Part shown: in pieces, positions 15,331-24,791 of the stretch
How the letters are laid out: each line of letters opens with the position of its first letter
Position numbering within the stretch: position 1 is the stretch's first letter
Source: Paenibacillus xylanilyticus
GTDB lineage: Bacteria > Bacillota > Bacilli > Paenibacillales > Paenibacillaceae
Length of the DNA stretch: 64,000 nt
NCBI RefSeq assembly: GCF_009664365.1
Contig: NZ_CP044310.1
Location: 5,025,001-5,089,000, forward strand
Reading direction: 5' to 3'
Program-made: the position numbers and the translations under genes
Notes under the pieces: generated by a model
Seen by the model: only the letters and a program-made list of their open reading frames with translations
The model's database searches: none
What the model was told of the DNA's origin: nothing

Positions 15331-17427
15331 TTAACCTCCAATTTCGGTTTTACTTCGATAAAATCCAACCAATTCCCGGGACAGATAATGAATAAGATCG
15401 TCCCTGATTCCCTTTTCCAGCAGTGTAATCATCTCATCCTGCAGTAACAATGCGCTGATCTCGCTTAGCACCTCCAGGCTCTCCCGGGATAACTCCCTCG
15501 GTCCAACCATCAGTAGGATATGGCTGACGCCAACCGGGTCCTCCGTCGTCACAAGCAGCGGCTCTGATAATTGGAACAGGCTAATGGACGGCCTATAAAT
15601 GCCATCACTGCGGGTATGAAACAGCGCGAGTGATGTATCCGGAATTTTCTGGCTGCCCACCTTCTCACGCGCTTCAAGCAGCCTGGCGATCTCTTCCGGG
15701 TCCTTCAGCACCCCGGATTCCTGCAGTACCTTGCACATGGCAAATGCCGTTTCATAAAAGCCCATCTTGCGGTTATCCAGTGGAAATACCTGAAACTTGC
15801 CTGTGATTCTAACGATTTCAATGAGTGTGGCATCAAGCCCCGCCGGATCAGCATGGCGGTCAGGTGCCTTTCCACTTGATTTACTCTCTCCATATTTATC
15901 TTGTACCCGCTGCAGCGTCGTATTTTGAATGTACAGACGCAAACGTTCGCTTTCTTCCGCTGTTAACAAGGGACTCACCTTGTAATACTGATGCGGTTCC
16001 ATCGGCAGATCGACTGTGGATAAAATGAGGTCATAGTCCTCTTCAGGGATCCGTGCAGCCTCGTACCATGAAGCACTGTCAACGATCCGGATCTCCGGAA
16101 TCTCCTTGGACAACCGGCTGGACAGCATACGGGATGAGCCAATTCCGCTTGTGCACACGATAATGGCCCGAATCTCGCGCTTCAGCACACGCAATCGCTC
16201 GATCGAAGCGCCAAAATGCATGACCAGGAATCCAATTTCCTCATCCGGCACGTCCGTATCCGGCCATGCGTCATGCACCGCGTTCTTCACATCCCCGAAC
16301 AATGAATCGTAATCCTTGCGAATCTGCTGAAGCAGCGGGTTACGTATGCTTTGCCTGCCGCCAATCCGCTCCATCACCGGCTGCATATGGGCAATCAGCC
16401 CTTCTCGCAGAAGACGATCCTCCTGGAATGCATAGCCCGTTCTCCCCTGCATCTGATCCATCAGGGAACGAACCATGTCCAGCAATACCAAATCGTCAAC
16501 AGGCAGTAAGCGTGTGGAGTGAATAAGCTGCTCGGTTTCAATTAGTAATTTGTGCAAATAGCTCTGTTCTTCCTTGGCAAACGAGATGCCAAGCTGATCG
16601 GAGAGCACGCTGCATAGTCTCGCAGCCATGTATTCAGGCACACTCTGATCTCCAGTAGAAGGGTAAACCGCTTTTTTATCCGAAGAAGGAATACGCCCGA
16701 CGGTAAACCCCCTGCGAATGCGCACCAGCGCAACGGACAGTTGAATAAGCAATTTGGTATACTGGCGCTCGGGAATATTTTCGAGCCAGTCAATATCCGG
16801 CTGCCATAAGGCATTCTCGACCGTCAGTACATCACGATGGCCAATCATGCCCAGCAGCTTCTGGTTCACCTTGGAAATCCCCTGGTCAGGCTGCCTTCCG
16901 AACAGATCAGATTCATCCAGATATTCAAGCGCAAGTCCTGCGATTGCTGCGCGATAGGCTGTTTCACTGCCATTGATCTTCACTCCGTATCCTCTCCTGC
17001 GAACCAGCTTCAGGCCCGCTTGACGAATCCGGGGTTCCAGTTCATCCAGATCATTACTCACGGTCGAGACCGTTACTCTCAGATCTGATGCGAGCGCAAG
17101 CAGTTTTACAGGCTCCGCCTCATCCAGCAAAATACAAAGCATGAAGAGTTTACGCTCTTCGGGCGTAAACTCCACATATTCGTTCAGCTCCAGCTGCTCA
17201 CGCAGTGAAGCCAAATCATCGGAACCAGGGTCTATGCGGACCCCGGTTCCTGATTTTTTTTCCAATTTCATGCCAAAGGGTGCAAGCCACTTCTCAATCA
17301 TCTGAAGCTCCCGATGGACGGTTCGTGTGCTGACTTTGACCGCTATTGCAATGTCGCCGGCGGTTACTTCCTGCGGATGTTCCAACAGGAACTCCACAAT
17401 TTCACGCTGTCTTTTCGTAATACTCAT
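15331..17427 (-). CDS. mtlR: Mannitol operon activator with PRD and PTS domains
   Basis: BglG-type DNA-binding activator, 698 residues. Order: N-terminal helix-turn-helix pair (TAGDIAIAVKVSTRTVHREL and the ALASDLRVTVSTVSNDL region), PRD1 and PRD2 (roughly 190-410), an EIIB-Gat-like domain with IIVCTSGIGSS near residue 420, and a C-terminal EIIA-like domain (about 550-695). Known homologues are switched by phosphorylation from HPr and the EII proteins, so the activator reads both mannitol supply and glucose status. GGAGG precedes the ATG. Its position between mtlA and mtlF is common in Firmicutes. Confidence 0.96.
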   Translation of the reverse strand: MSITKRQREIVEFLLEHPQEVTAGDIAIAVKVSTRTVHRELQMIEKWLAPFGMKLEKKSGTGVRIDPGSDDLASLREQLELNEYVEFTPEERKLFMLCILLDEAEPVKLLALASDLRVTVSTVSNDLDELEPRIRQAGLKLVRRRGYGVKINGSETAYRAAIAGLALEYLDESDLFGRQPDQGISKVNQKLLGMIGHRDVLTVENALWQPDIDWLENIPERQYTKLLIQLSVALVRIRRGFTVGRIPSSDKKAVYPSTGDQSVPEYMAARLCSVLSDQLGISFAKEEQSYLHKLLIETEQLIHSTRLLPVDDLVLLDMVRSLMDQMQGRTGYAFQEDRLLREGLIAHMQPVMERIGGRQSIRNPLLQQIRKDYDSLFGDVKNAVHDAWPDTDVPDEEIGFLVMHFGASIERLRVLKREIRAIIVCTSGIGSSRMLSSRLSKEIPEIRIVDSASWYEAARIPEEDYDLILSTVDLPMEPHQYYKVSPLLTAEESERLRLYIQNTTLQRVQDKYGESKSSGKAPDRHADPAGLDATLIEIVRITGKFQVFPLDNRKMGFYETAFAMCKVLQESGVLKDPEEIARLLEAREKVGSQKIPDTSLALFHTRSDGIYRPSISLFQLSEPLLVTTEDPVGVSHILLMVGPRELSRESLEVLSEISALLLQDEMITLLEKGIRDDLIHYLSRELVGFYRSKTEIGG

Positions 17428-17467
17428 ATCTCAAGCCTCCGGCTCAGGGAAAACGATCGCAAACCTG

Positions 17468-18928
17468 TTATTTCAGGCGTTCAACGAGCGCATCGTATTC
17501 CGGGCTTTTTAGGAAGTTGTCGATGGATATATGTTCTGCATTCGGTGCCACGCTGCGGGCACGGTCCGTCAATGTCTTCTGCGTTATAACAACGTCTGCG
17601 TCCTGCGGGATATCACTGATTGCTGTGTTGGTTACCGCAACGTCAATCCCTTCGGCTTTCATCTTCTTGCGGAGAATGGAAGCCCCCATGGCACTTGAAC
17701 CCATGCCTGCATCACAGGAGAAGACGATTTTCTTCACATCGGTTTTTGCTTTCACAGCGGAAGAAGCCAAATCCGCGGCTCTGTCTGCTTCACGATTATC
17801 TGCTGTAACAGCAGCATTCGCTGTATTGCCTTGGCTCTTCATGTCTTTCATGCGATTCGCTGCAGACTCCAGATCTTCTTCTTTTTGCTTACCTGTTTTC
17901 AGCAGCAGTGCTGCAACCAGGAAGGATACGATAGCGGCCACAGCCACCCCGGCGAGCATCGGCAGATATCCACCTTTTGGCGTTAACAGGGAATATGCAA
18001 TGATACTACCCGGTGAAGGTGCTGAGACCAGTCCTGCTCCAGTAAGCATGAAGGTTGCTGTACCTGCCACGCCGCCTGCGATTGCCGCAAGAATCAGAAT
18101 CGGTTTCATCAGAATGTAAGGGAAATAAATTTCATGAATTCCCCCGAAGAAGTGGATGATCACCGCACCCGGTGCGGAAGATCTTGCTGTTCCACGACCG
18201 AAGAAGCAGTAAGCCAGCAGGATGCCAAGTCCGGGACCCGGGTTCGATTCAAGCATGTATAATACGGATTGACCCAATTCTCTTGCTTGATCTGTTGCAA
18301 TCGGTGTTAGAATGCCGTGGTTGATTGCATTGTTCAGGAACAATACCTTCCCTGGTTCAATGATCAGGTTGACGAGTGGGAGCAATCCCAGATTCATCAG
18401 CCCCTGTACACCAGCCGATAATACGGTGCTAATTCCTTCTACAGCAGGTCCGATACCCAGCAGTGCAATGATCGCCAGGATACCACCGATAATACCGGCA
18501 GAGAAGTTATTAACCAACATCTCGAACCCTGCTTTGATCTTGCCTTCAACGGCTTTATCGAACTTTTTGATGATCCATGCAGCCAGTGGTCCGGCAATCA
18601 TGGCACCCAGGAACATCGGAATGTCACTGCCGACGATAACCCCTATAGTCATGATGGCACCAATGACACCACCACGCTGGCCATGCACCATCGTACCTCC
18701 AGTGTAACCGATAAGAAGTGGCAGCAAATATTTGATCATCGGATCTACTAACGTTGCAATCGTTTCGTTAGGGAACCAGCCTGTTTTGATAAACATGGCC
18801 GTAATTAGCCCCCAGGCAATAAATGCACCCATATTCGGCATAACCATACCACTCAGGAATCGGCCAAAACGCTGAACGCCTACCCGGAGACCGCCTTTGG
18901 AATTGGACGTTTGGTCCAAGTTACTCAT
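17468..18928 (-). CDS. mtlA: Mannitol-specific PTS enzyme IICB
   Basis: Imports and phosphorylates mannitol. 486 residues: the EIIC membrane part occupies about residues 1-345, including the substrate-site GGIHEIYFP motif, then a polar linker and an EIIB domain with phosphorylated Cys405 in FSCDAGMGSS. The EIIA part is the separate mtlF gene. The start ATG follows GAGGAGG. First gene of the mannitol operon, with a promoter at 18995-19023. Confidence 0.97.
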   Translation of the reverse strand: MSNLDQTSNSKGGLRVGVQRFGRFLSGMVMPNMGAFIAWGLITAMFIKTGWFPNETIATLVDPMIKYLLPLLIGYTGGTMVHGQRGGVIGAIMTIGVIVGSDIPMFLGAMIAGPLAAWIIKKFDKAVEGKIKAGFEMLVNNFSAGIIGGILAIIALLGIGPAVEGISTVLSAGVQGLMNLGLLPLVNLIIEPGKVLFLNNAINHGILTPIATDQARELGQSVLYMLESNPGPGLGILLAYCFFGRGTARSSAPGAVIIHFFGGIHEIYFPYILMKPILILAAIAGGVAGTATFMLTGAGLVSAPSPGSIIAYSLLTPKGGYLPMLAGVAVAAIVSFLVAALLLKTGKQKEEDLESAANRMKDMKSQGNTANAAVTADNREADRAADLASSAVKAKTDVKKIVFSCDAGMGSSAMGASILRKKMKAEGIDVAVTNTAISDIPQDADVVITQKTLTDRARSVAPNAEHISIDNFLKSPEYDALVERLK

Positions 18929-18994
18929 TGTATTATCCTCCTCGGATCAAGTAGTTATCATTTATGAAAGGGGTATCATTTCTCCCCTGCTGTT

Positions 18995-19023
18995 ATCCTA
19001 AGCCAGTTTGGTCTCCGGTTCAA
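18995..19023 (-). promoter_or_regulatory. Promoter of the mannitol operon
   Basis: On the minus strand TTGAAC, 17-base spacer, TAGGAT: a weak SigA promoter of the kind that needs an activator. Just upstream, an imperfect inverted repeat TTGTCAT ... ATGACGAA (19042-19064) could be the MtlR site. Upstream of that the gap to gcvH contains only a cre-like box and the gcvH terminator. Confidence 0.5.
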
Positions 19024-19074
19024 CGAAATGAAAGCGTACTTTCGTCATGATCATTGATGACAACATTGTGTTTA

Positions 19075-19088
19075 TGTAATCGTTTTTA
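19075..19088. promoter_or_regulatory. cre-like site upstream of the mannitol promoter
   Basis: TGTAATCGTTTTTA matches the CcpA consensus at 13 of 14 positions, 52 bases upstream of the -35 hexamer. Confidence 0.35.
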
Positions 19089-19240
19089 TGGTGCTGAGAG
19101 GGTTCTAACCATTGATATACTTGGCTTTTTTCGTGTGTGACTTATATCATTTACGGTGTTAAATTCTATCATATAGCTTGTGCGATTCAGCCTTATTCCA
19201 TCCTGTTCAAGTGCCTTATATGGCAACAAGCCTGTCCTTT

Positions 19241-19286
19241 TGAACACAAAAAAACCTGTATGAGCACCAAGGCTCACACAGGCTCT
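19241..19286 (-). terminator. Terminator of gcvH
   Basis: On the minus strand CCTGTGTGAGC pairs with GCTCATACAGG (one G-U pair) and is followed by TTTTTTT. About 75 bases beyond the gcvH stop. Confidence 0.85.
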
Positions 19287-19358
19287 GAAGACGTGAACGA
19301 CCGTCCAATTTATCAAAAAAAACATTAATTACTAAAGGTTATTTAATGCAAATACATT

Positions 19359-19751
19359 TCACTCCTCGGTATGCTTACGATATGCATCTGCATTCATAAG
19401 TTTAGACAACGCTGCTGTCAGATCACCTTCAACACGAATCTCAATCATCCAGCCTTCTTCGTAAGGTGAACTGTTGACGAGTTCAGGTGCATCCTGCAGT
19501 GCTTCATTCACAGCAATAATCGAACCGCTTACCGGAGAAAACAAATCCGAAACCGTTTTAACGGATTCAATCGTACCAATGCTGTCTTCTGCTTTTACAT
19601 CCGATTCAAGGTCAGGCAATTCCACAAACACAATGTCACCCAGCTGATGCTGCGCGAACTCGGTAATGCCGATCCGTACAGTATCCTCCCCTACGGTTTG
19701 CACCCACTCGTGCTCTTCACTGTACAGGAAATCACTTTTCAATTCGCTCAT
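19359..19751 (-). CDS. gcvH: Glycine cleavage system H protein
   Basis: Lipoyl carrier that shuttles the aminomethyl group between the P and T proteins; it is also a source of lipoyl groups in Firmicutes. 130 residues with the lipoyl lysine Lys65 in GTIESVKTVSDL. Cytoplasmic. It is divergent from gcvT-gcvPA-gcvPB and has its own promoter and terminator, so it can be made independently of glycine. Confidence 0.97.
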   Translation of the reverse strand: MSELKSDFLYSEEHEWVQTVGEDTVRIGITEFAQHQLGDIVFVELPDLESDVKAEDSIGTIESVKTVSDLFSPVSGSIIAVNEALQDAPELVNSSPYEEGWMIEIRVEGDLTAALSKLMNADAYRKHTEE

Positions 19752-19817
19752 CGATATCCGCCTCGCTTTTCATTAATGAGTGCATGCGTCCTTCGGCCAA
19801 CCTTTTTCCCAGAACAT

Positions 19818-19847
19818 AGCGTAAGATATTTTGGATTGAAATGTCAA
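19818..19847 (-). promoter_or_regulatory. Promoter of gcvH
   Basis: TTGACA, 18-base spacer, TACGCT on the minus strand, about 70 bases upstream of gcvH. The -10 is poor. No riboswitch is visible between it and the gene. Confidence 0.45.
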
Positions 19848-20021
19848 GATACCTCACAAATTATTTGATTTTTGATGATTACAGCCTGTAACGCAAACAC
19901 CCTCACTCTACATATAATGGGTAATATTAGAATAGAAAGCGCACTCTTTTTATATACACGAACAATAAATTGAGATAACTAAATATTATTCGGTTTTTTA
20001 TTAATTTCTGTGATATCGTTC

Positions 20022-20051
20022 TTGACATCGATAGGGGATTCACGTTTTAAT
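20022..20051 (+). promoter_or_regulatory. Promoter of the gcvT operon
   Basis: TTGACA, 18-base spacer, TTTAAT. Transcription would start near 20058, about 40 bases before the riboswitch. The stretch 19850-20021 is AT-rich and shows nothing else. Confidence 0.7.
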
Positions 20052-20096
20052 GAGAGAGTAAATGTTAATCGTTGTGTGCATCACCCGCGGATGAAT

Positions 20097-20322
20097 GTAA
20101 AGGGAGAGATTACCCGTGACGCCCAACTCTTGGATGCATGCGGTAACGCCGAAGGAGTAAACCACCCGACAAGCGGGAGGTGAATCTCTCAGGCAAAAGG
20201 ACTTTTACGGGACGCAACTCTGGAGAGCATCTATTCGCCCGGTAGGGGCGTTTTGATCACCCAAGGGGAAACCTGCTGCAACCTATTGGCGGGGTAACTC
20301 TCAGGTACCAAGGACAGAGCCT
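20097..20322 (+). promoter_or_regulatory. Tandem glycine riboswitch
   Basis: Two glycine aptamers in series. The first (about 20097-20207) has the GGGAGAGA start, the GACGCC and GCCGAAGGAGTAA core and the AATCTCTCAGGCAAAAGGAC end; the second (about 20209-20322) has GACGCAACTCTGGAGAGC and ends with AACTCTCAGGTACCAAGGACAGAG. This is the well-known gcv class. The end of aptamer 2 overlaps the 5' arm of the following terminator, so glycine binding should prevent termination and switch the operon on. Confidence 0.96.
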
Positions 20323-20377
20323 AAGAATACAGCGTGCTTCTGGCATGCCGGTTCTTTGGCCTGTCCTTTTCCTTTTT
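20312..20377 (+). terminator. Riboswitch expression platform terminator
   Basis: GGACAG-GCC-AAGAA pairs with TTCTT-GGC-CTGTCC (20352-20366), followed by TTTTCCTTTTT. The 5' arm is shared with aptamer 2. Confidence 0.8.
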
Positions 20378-20506
20378 CCCAAAAAAACGAAATTCAGGAT
20401 CAAAACCGGCGCTGTCATCAGCAGCCTTAACCATACTTATCCAAGAAAAGAATGCATCATTCATGTTATACACTCGGCCCGGTAGCGGCCATAACGAGGT
20501 GATTTG

Positions 20507-21643
20507 ATGTCCGATTTGCTTAGAACTCCACTCTATCCACTTTATCAGCAATATGAAGGTGTACGGTGCATCGATTTTGGAGGCTGGGAGCTTCCGGTGC
20601 AATTCAGCGGGATTCAGAAGGAACATGAAGCGGTGCGTGAACGGGCTGGACTGTTCGATGTATCCCACATGGGTGAATTCACGGTGCAGGGTGAACAGGC
20701 CGAAGCATTTTTGCAGAAACTGACGACCAACGACGTAACTACACTGGTTCCCGGCCAGGCACAATACACATTAATGTGTTACCCGGACGGTGGCGTAGTG
20801 GACGATCTGCTCGTTTACAAGCTGGAAGATCAGCATTATATGCTCGTCGTGAATGCCTCCAATATCGACAAGGACTGGGCATGGCTGCAGGAGCACATGG
20901 TCCCTGGGGTGAGCATGACGAATGACTCCGCGGAAACAGCTCTGCTGGCTCTACAGGGCCCGCTTGCTGCAGACATCATCGGAAAAGTTACAGATACCGA
21001 CGTATCTGTAATCGAGCCTTTCCGTTTTGTACTGAATGCTGAGGTCTGTGGTGTAAAACTGCTGCTGTCCCGCACCGGTTATACCGGAGAAGACGGCTTC
21101 GAACTATACGTACAGGCAGATCAGGCCGCTGCGGTCTGGAACGGATTGATGGAGGCGGGTGCTGACCACGGACTGGTTCCGGCTGGACTTGGTGCACGGG
21201 ATACACTTCGATTCGAAGCGAAGCTGCCCCTCTACGGACAGGAACTATCGCCGACCATTTCACCGCTGGAAGCAGGCGTTGGCATGTTTGTGAAGCTGAA
21301 TGCCGGACCTTTTATCGGACACGAAGCGTTATTGCAGCAAAAGAATGATGGACCTGCCCGCAAACTCGTCGGCATTGAAGTGCTGGAACGCGGGATTCCA
21401 CGTCCCCACTATCCCATCTACGCGGAAGGCGTGCAGATCGGGGAAGTAACAACCGGTACACAGTCCCCTACGCTGAAGCGCAATCTGGGGCTCGCCCTGA
21501 TTAACAGCCAATATGCTGCACTCGGCACCCCGCTCGAGATTGAGATTCGTGGCAAAAAGCTGAAAGCTGAAGTTGTGAAGACCCCTTTTCATAAACGGAC
21601 ACGTACGTCAAAGACACCTACCCAAGGAGCTGAGCAAGCATGA
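20507..21643 (+). CDS. gcvT: Glycine cleavage system T protein (aminomethyltransferase)
   Basis: Transfers the one-carbon unit from the H-protein aminomethyl arm to tetrahydrofolate and releases ammonia. 378 residues, full length; the VSHMGEF and GYTGEDGFELY motifs are characteristic. The ATG at 20507 follows GAGGTG; a TTG one codon earlier is less likely. First gene of the riboswitch-controlled operon, overlapping gcvPA by 4 bases. Confidence 0.97.
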   Translation: MSDLLRTPLYPLYQQYEGVRCIDFGGWELPVQFSGIQKEHEAVRERAGLFDVSHMGEFTVQGEQAEAFLQKLTTNDVTTLVPGQAQYTLMCYPDGGVVDDLLVYKLEDQHYMLVVNASNIDKDWAWLQEHMVPGVSMTNDSAETALLALQGPLAADIIGKVTDTDVSVIEPFRFVLNAEVCGVKLLLSRTGYTGEDGFELYVQADQAAAVWNGLMEAGADHGLVPAGLGARDTLRFEAKLPLYGQELSPTISPLEAGVGMFVKLNAGPFIGHEALLQQKNDGPARKLVGIEVLERGIPRPHYPIYAEGVQIGEVTTGTQSPTLKRNLGLALINSQYAALGTPLEIEIRGKKLKAEVVKTPFHKRTRTSKTPTQGAEQA

Positions 21644-22995
21644 GCAAGCACCGCTATATTCCCATGACTGAACAGGATCAGAGCGCCATGCTCGCAACCA
21701 TCGGTGTGAATACGATTGAAGATCTGTTCCAGGACATTCCGCAGGAGATTCGTTATCAAGGCGAGCTGCCTGTCTCCTCCAAACTGGATGAATACGCACT
21801 GACGCGTCATATGTCCAAACAAGCCGGCTCGAATGCCAATTTTGAGACACACGCCAGTTTCCTGGGCGCAGGCATATACGATCATCATATCCCTTCCGTG
21901 ATTAATCACGTCATTTCCCGTTCCGAGTTCTATACCGCCTATACGCCATATCAGCCCGAAATCAGTCAGGGCGAGCTCCAGGCGATCTTCGAGTTCCAAT
22001 CGTATATCTGTGAACTGACTGGCATGGCTGTAGCCAATGCGAGCATGTATGATGGCGCGACCGCATTTGCAGAAGCAGGAAATCTGGCCGCTGCGGCAAC
22101 CCGCCGCAAACAGCTGATCGTCTCCCGTACGGTTCATCCCGAAGCCCGTCAGGTATTGAAAGCCTATGCTCACGGTCTGAATTTGGAGATTGTCGAGATT
22201 GGTTATCAGGACGGGGTGACCGATTGGGATGCCCTTCAAGCCGCCGTATCAAATGATACCGCAGCTGTCATGATCCAGAGCCCGAACTTCTTCGGTGCCG
22301 TGGAAAATGTAAAACAGGCTGCAGACCTCGCGCATGCGCACAAGGGTCTGCTCGTTGTCAGCGCAAACCCGCTGGCGCTTGGTATGCTCGAAGCTCCAGG
22401 CAAGCTGGGTGCCGACATCGTTGTCGGTGATGCACAGCCCCTTGGCATCTCCGCTTCGCTCGGTGGTCCGACATGCGGATATTTCGCTGTATCCCAGGCT
22501 CATATGCGCCGGATTCCTGGCCGAATTGTTGGCCAGACAACGGATCGCAACGGCAAACGAGGTTTTGTACTAACACTTCAAGCACGTGAACAACATATCC
22601 GCCGCGAAAAGGCGACATCCAATATTTGTTCCAACCAGGCACTGCTTGCCCTAAGCGCTTCGGTGTATATGTCTACTATGGGAAGACAGGGCATGATTGA
22701 TGTGGCTGACCTGAATTTGCAAAAGAGTCATTATGCTCTTCAAGCACTGACAGCAATTCCTGGAGTCAGCCTGACCTTTAATGCACCCACATTCAATGAA
22801 TTTGTGATCCAACTCCCTGATGGGACAGACGTTGATGCCCTTCAGTTGAAGCTGCTGGATGCCGGTTTCATCGGTGGATATGAACTTGGACGGGATTACC
22901 CGGAGCTTGCCGGACATATGCTGGTCGCTGTTACGGAACGGCGCAGCAAGGAAGAGATTGACGAATTCACACGTGTATTGGAGGGATCGCTGTGA
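21640..22995 (+). CDS. gcvPA: Glycine dehydrogenase (decarboxylating) subunit 1
   Basis: N-terminal half of the split P protein. 451 residues; TEQDQSAMLATIGV, the SFLGAGIYDHHIP block and MYDGATAFAEA are typical. It lacks the PLP lysine, which is in subunit 2, and forms the heterotetramer with it. Starts in an ATGA overlap with gcvT and ends in a GTGA overlap with gcvPB, so the three genes are tightly coupled. Confidence 0.97.
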   Translation: MSKHRYIPMTEQDQSAMLATIGVNTIEDLFQDIPQEIRYQGELPVSSKLDEYALTRHMSKQAGSNANFETHASFLGAGIYDHHIPSVINHVISRSEFYTAYTPYQPEISQGELQAIFEFQSYICELTGMAVANASMYDGATAFAEAGNLAAAATRRKQLIVSRTVHPEARQVLKAYAHGLNLEIVEIGYQDGVTDWDALQAAVSNDTAAVMIQSPNFFGAVENVKQAADLAHAHKGLLVVSANPLALGMLEAPGKLGADIVVGDAQPLGISASLGGPTCGYFAVSQAHMRRIPGRIVGQTTDRNGKRGFVLTLQAREQHIRREKATSNICSNQALLALSASVYMSTMGRQGMIDVADLNLQKSHYALQALTAIPGVSLTFNAPTFNEFVIQLPDGTDVDALQLKLLDAGFIGGYELGRDYPELAGHMLVAVTERRSKEEIDEFTRVLEGSL

Positions 22996-24545
22996 CTCAG
23001 GAAATGACAACCATCCAAGGACAGCCGGAAACGGCAGCTCCTTCCCAAGCCGAAACCAGCACGCAACAAATGGCACAAGCAGCATCGCCTGCTCCAGAGC
23101 AGTCGCTGATCTTTGAACTGAGCAGCCCGGGTCGTGTCGCTTACTCCCTTCCTGAATGCGATGTTCCGCGTCAAGATCCCGCGAGCTTGATTCCCCGGGA
23201 AATGCTGCGCTCGGAAGCAGCTGCACTGCCTGAGGTATTTGAAGTGGATGTCATTCGTCACTATACTGCCCTTTCCCGCCGGAACTTCGGGGTAGATAAT
23301 GGATTCTATCCACTTGGCTCTTGTACAATGAAGTACAATCCGAAAATTAACGAAGATGTCGCTCGCTACAATGGATTTGCCAAGATTCATCCGCATCAGC
23401 CTGAATCCAGTATTCAAGGTGCACTTGAACTTCTGTATACGTTGCAAAACGACCTTGCAGGTCTGACTGGCATGGACGCGGTGACCCTGCAACCAGCTGC
23501 TGGTGCACATGGTGAATGGACCGGACTCATGATGATTCGTGCCTATCACGAAAGTCGTGGTGAACAGCGGACCAAAGTCATTGTTCCGGATTCTTCACAC
23601 GGCACCAACCCGGCAAGTGCAACCGTGGCTGGCTTCGAGACAATAACCATTCCATCCCGGGCGGACGGTCTGGTTGATCTGGATGCACTGCGTGCAGCCG
23701 TAGGTTCGGATACTGCAGCCTTGATGCTGACCAACCCAAATACCCTGGGATTGTTTGAAAAGGACATTCAGGAGATTGCCTCCATCGTGCATCAAGCCGG
23801 TGGCCTTCTCTATTATGACGGAGCCAACTCCAATGCCATTATGGGTATTACCCGTCCTGGTGACATGGGCTTCGATGTCGTGCATCTGAACTTGCACAAA
23901 ACGATGAGTACTCCGCACGGCGGAGGAGGTCCTGGTGCGGGACCTGTCGGCGTAAAAAATCGCCTGATTCCGTTCTTACCGAAACCGATGGTGATCAAGA
24001 ACGATCAGGGACAATACGCGCTGGATCGCGAAGGAGATCAATCGATTGGTCGGGTCAAAGCATATTACGGCAACTTCGGTATCTTGGTACGCGCCTATGC
24101 TTACATTCTTACGTATGGACCTGAAGGCTTGCGCCGGGTATCCGAATGTGCCGTACTCAATGCAAACTATATGATGGCACGGCTTGCACCTTATTACGAA
24201 ATTCCGTACCCGGGCGTATGTAAGCATGAATTTGTCATGTCTGGCCGGGGCCTGAAGCAATATGGTGTAAGAACATTGGATGTAGCCAAACGACTGCTTG
24301 ATTTCGGGTATCATCCGCCAACCGTCTACTTCCCGCTCAACGTAGAGGAATGTATCATGATTGAACCAACGGAAACGGAGAGCAAAGAAACGCTGGATGG
24401 CTTTATCGATACGATGATTCGCATCGCCAAGGAAGCAGAAGAGACACCTGAACTGGTACTCAATGCCCCTTACGGCACGCCGGTTACCCGTCTGGATGAG
24501 ACCACAGCAGCACGTAAACCTGTATTGAACTGCGCTTGCAGTTAA
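22992..24545 (+). CDS. gcvPB: Glycine dehydrogenase (decarboxylating) subunit 2
   Basis: Catalytic PLP-carrying half of the P protein; decarboxylates glycine and loads the H protein. 517 residues. The PLP lysine is Lys303 in NLHKTMSTPHGGGGPGAGP, followed by the glycine loop. It starts with GTG overlapping the gcvPA stop. The first ~38 residues are an Ala/Gln/Glu/Ser-rich extension before the conserved SLIFELS start, making the protein somewhat longer than the usual ~490. Confidence 0.97.
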   Translation: MTQEMTTIQGQPETAAPSQAETSTQQMAQAASPAPEQSLIFELSSPGRVAYSLPECDVPRQDPASLIPREMLRSEAAALPEVFEVDVIRHYTALSRRNFGVDNGFYPLGSCTMKYNPKINEDVARYNGFAKIHPHQPESSIQGALELLYTLQNDLAGLTGMDAVTLQPAAGAHGEWTGLMMIRAYHESRGEQRTKVIVPDSSHGTNPASATVAGFETITIPSRADGLVDLDALRAAVGSDTAALMLTNPNTLGLFEKDIQEIASIVHQAGGLLYYDGANSNAIMGITRPGDMGFDVVHLNLHKTMSTPHGGGGPGAGPVGVKNRLIPFLPKPMVIKNDQGQYALDREGDQSIGRVKAYYGNFGILVRAYAYILTYGPEGLRRVSECAVLNANYMMARLAPYYEIPYPGVCKHEFVMSGRGLKQYGVRTLDVAKRLLDFGYHPPTVYFPLNVEECIMIEPTETESKETLDGFIDTMIRIAKEAEETPELVLNAPYGTPVTRLDETTAARKPVLNCACS

Positions 24546-24563
24546 TACCCAGCAATACAACTA

Positions 24564-24608
24564 AACGGCTCCAGCTGATGTTTCAACGTCAGCTGAAGCC
24601 GTTTTTTA
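24564..24608 (+). terminator. Terminator of the gcv operon
   Basis: AACGGCT-CAGCTGA pairs with TCAGCTG-AGCCGTT, followed by TTTTTTAG, 19 bases after the gcvPB stop. Confidence 0.92.
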
Positions 24609-24679
24609 GTTGCAGATGTCGCTGCCTCCTACGCGCCAACCCTCTCTTTCTCATTCCATATAATCCTAAACTAGCCCGC

Positions 24680-24715
24680 AAAAAAAGCCGGCATCCGCTG
24701 TTCGCAGATACCGGC
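24680..24715 (-). terminator. Terminator of ptsGHI
   Basis: On the minus strand GCCGGTATCTGC pairs with GCGGATGCCGGC and is followed by seven T. It lies about 75 bases after the ptsI stop. Confidence 0.9.
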
Positions 24716-24791
24716 AATATCGCTGCATTCCTGCAGCCCATTCATCGGAAAAAGAAAAGACCTTAAAATCCGGAGGAAAACCCTCGCAAAA

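Noticed and set aside
19026..19041. GAAAG-CGTA-CTTTC palindrome considered as a cre box
   Set aside because: Spacing of the two halves does not fit the 14-base cre consensus; may only be part of the MtlR region.
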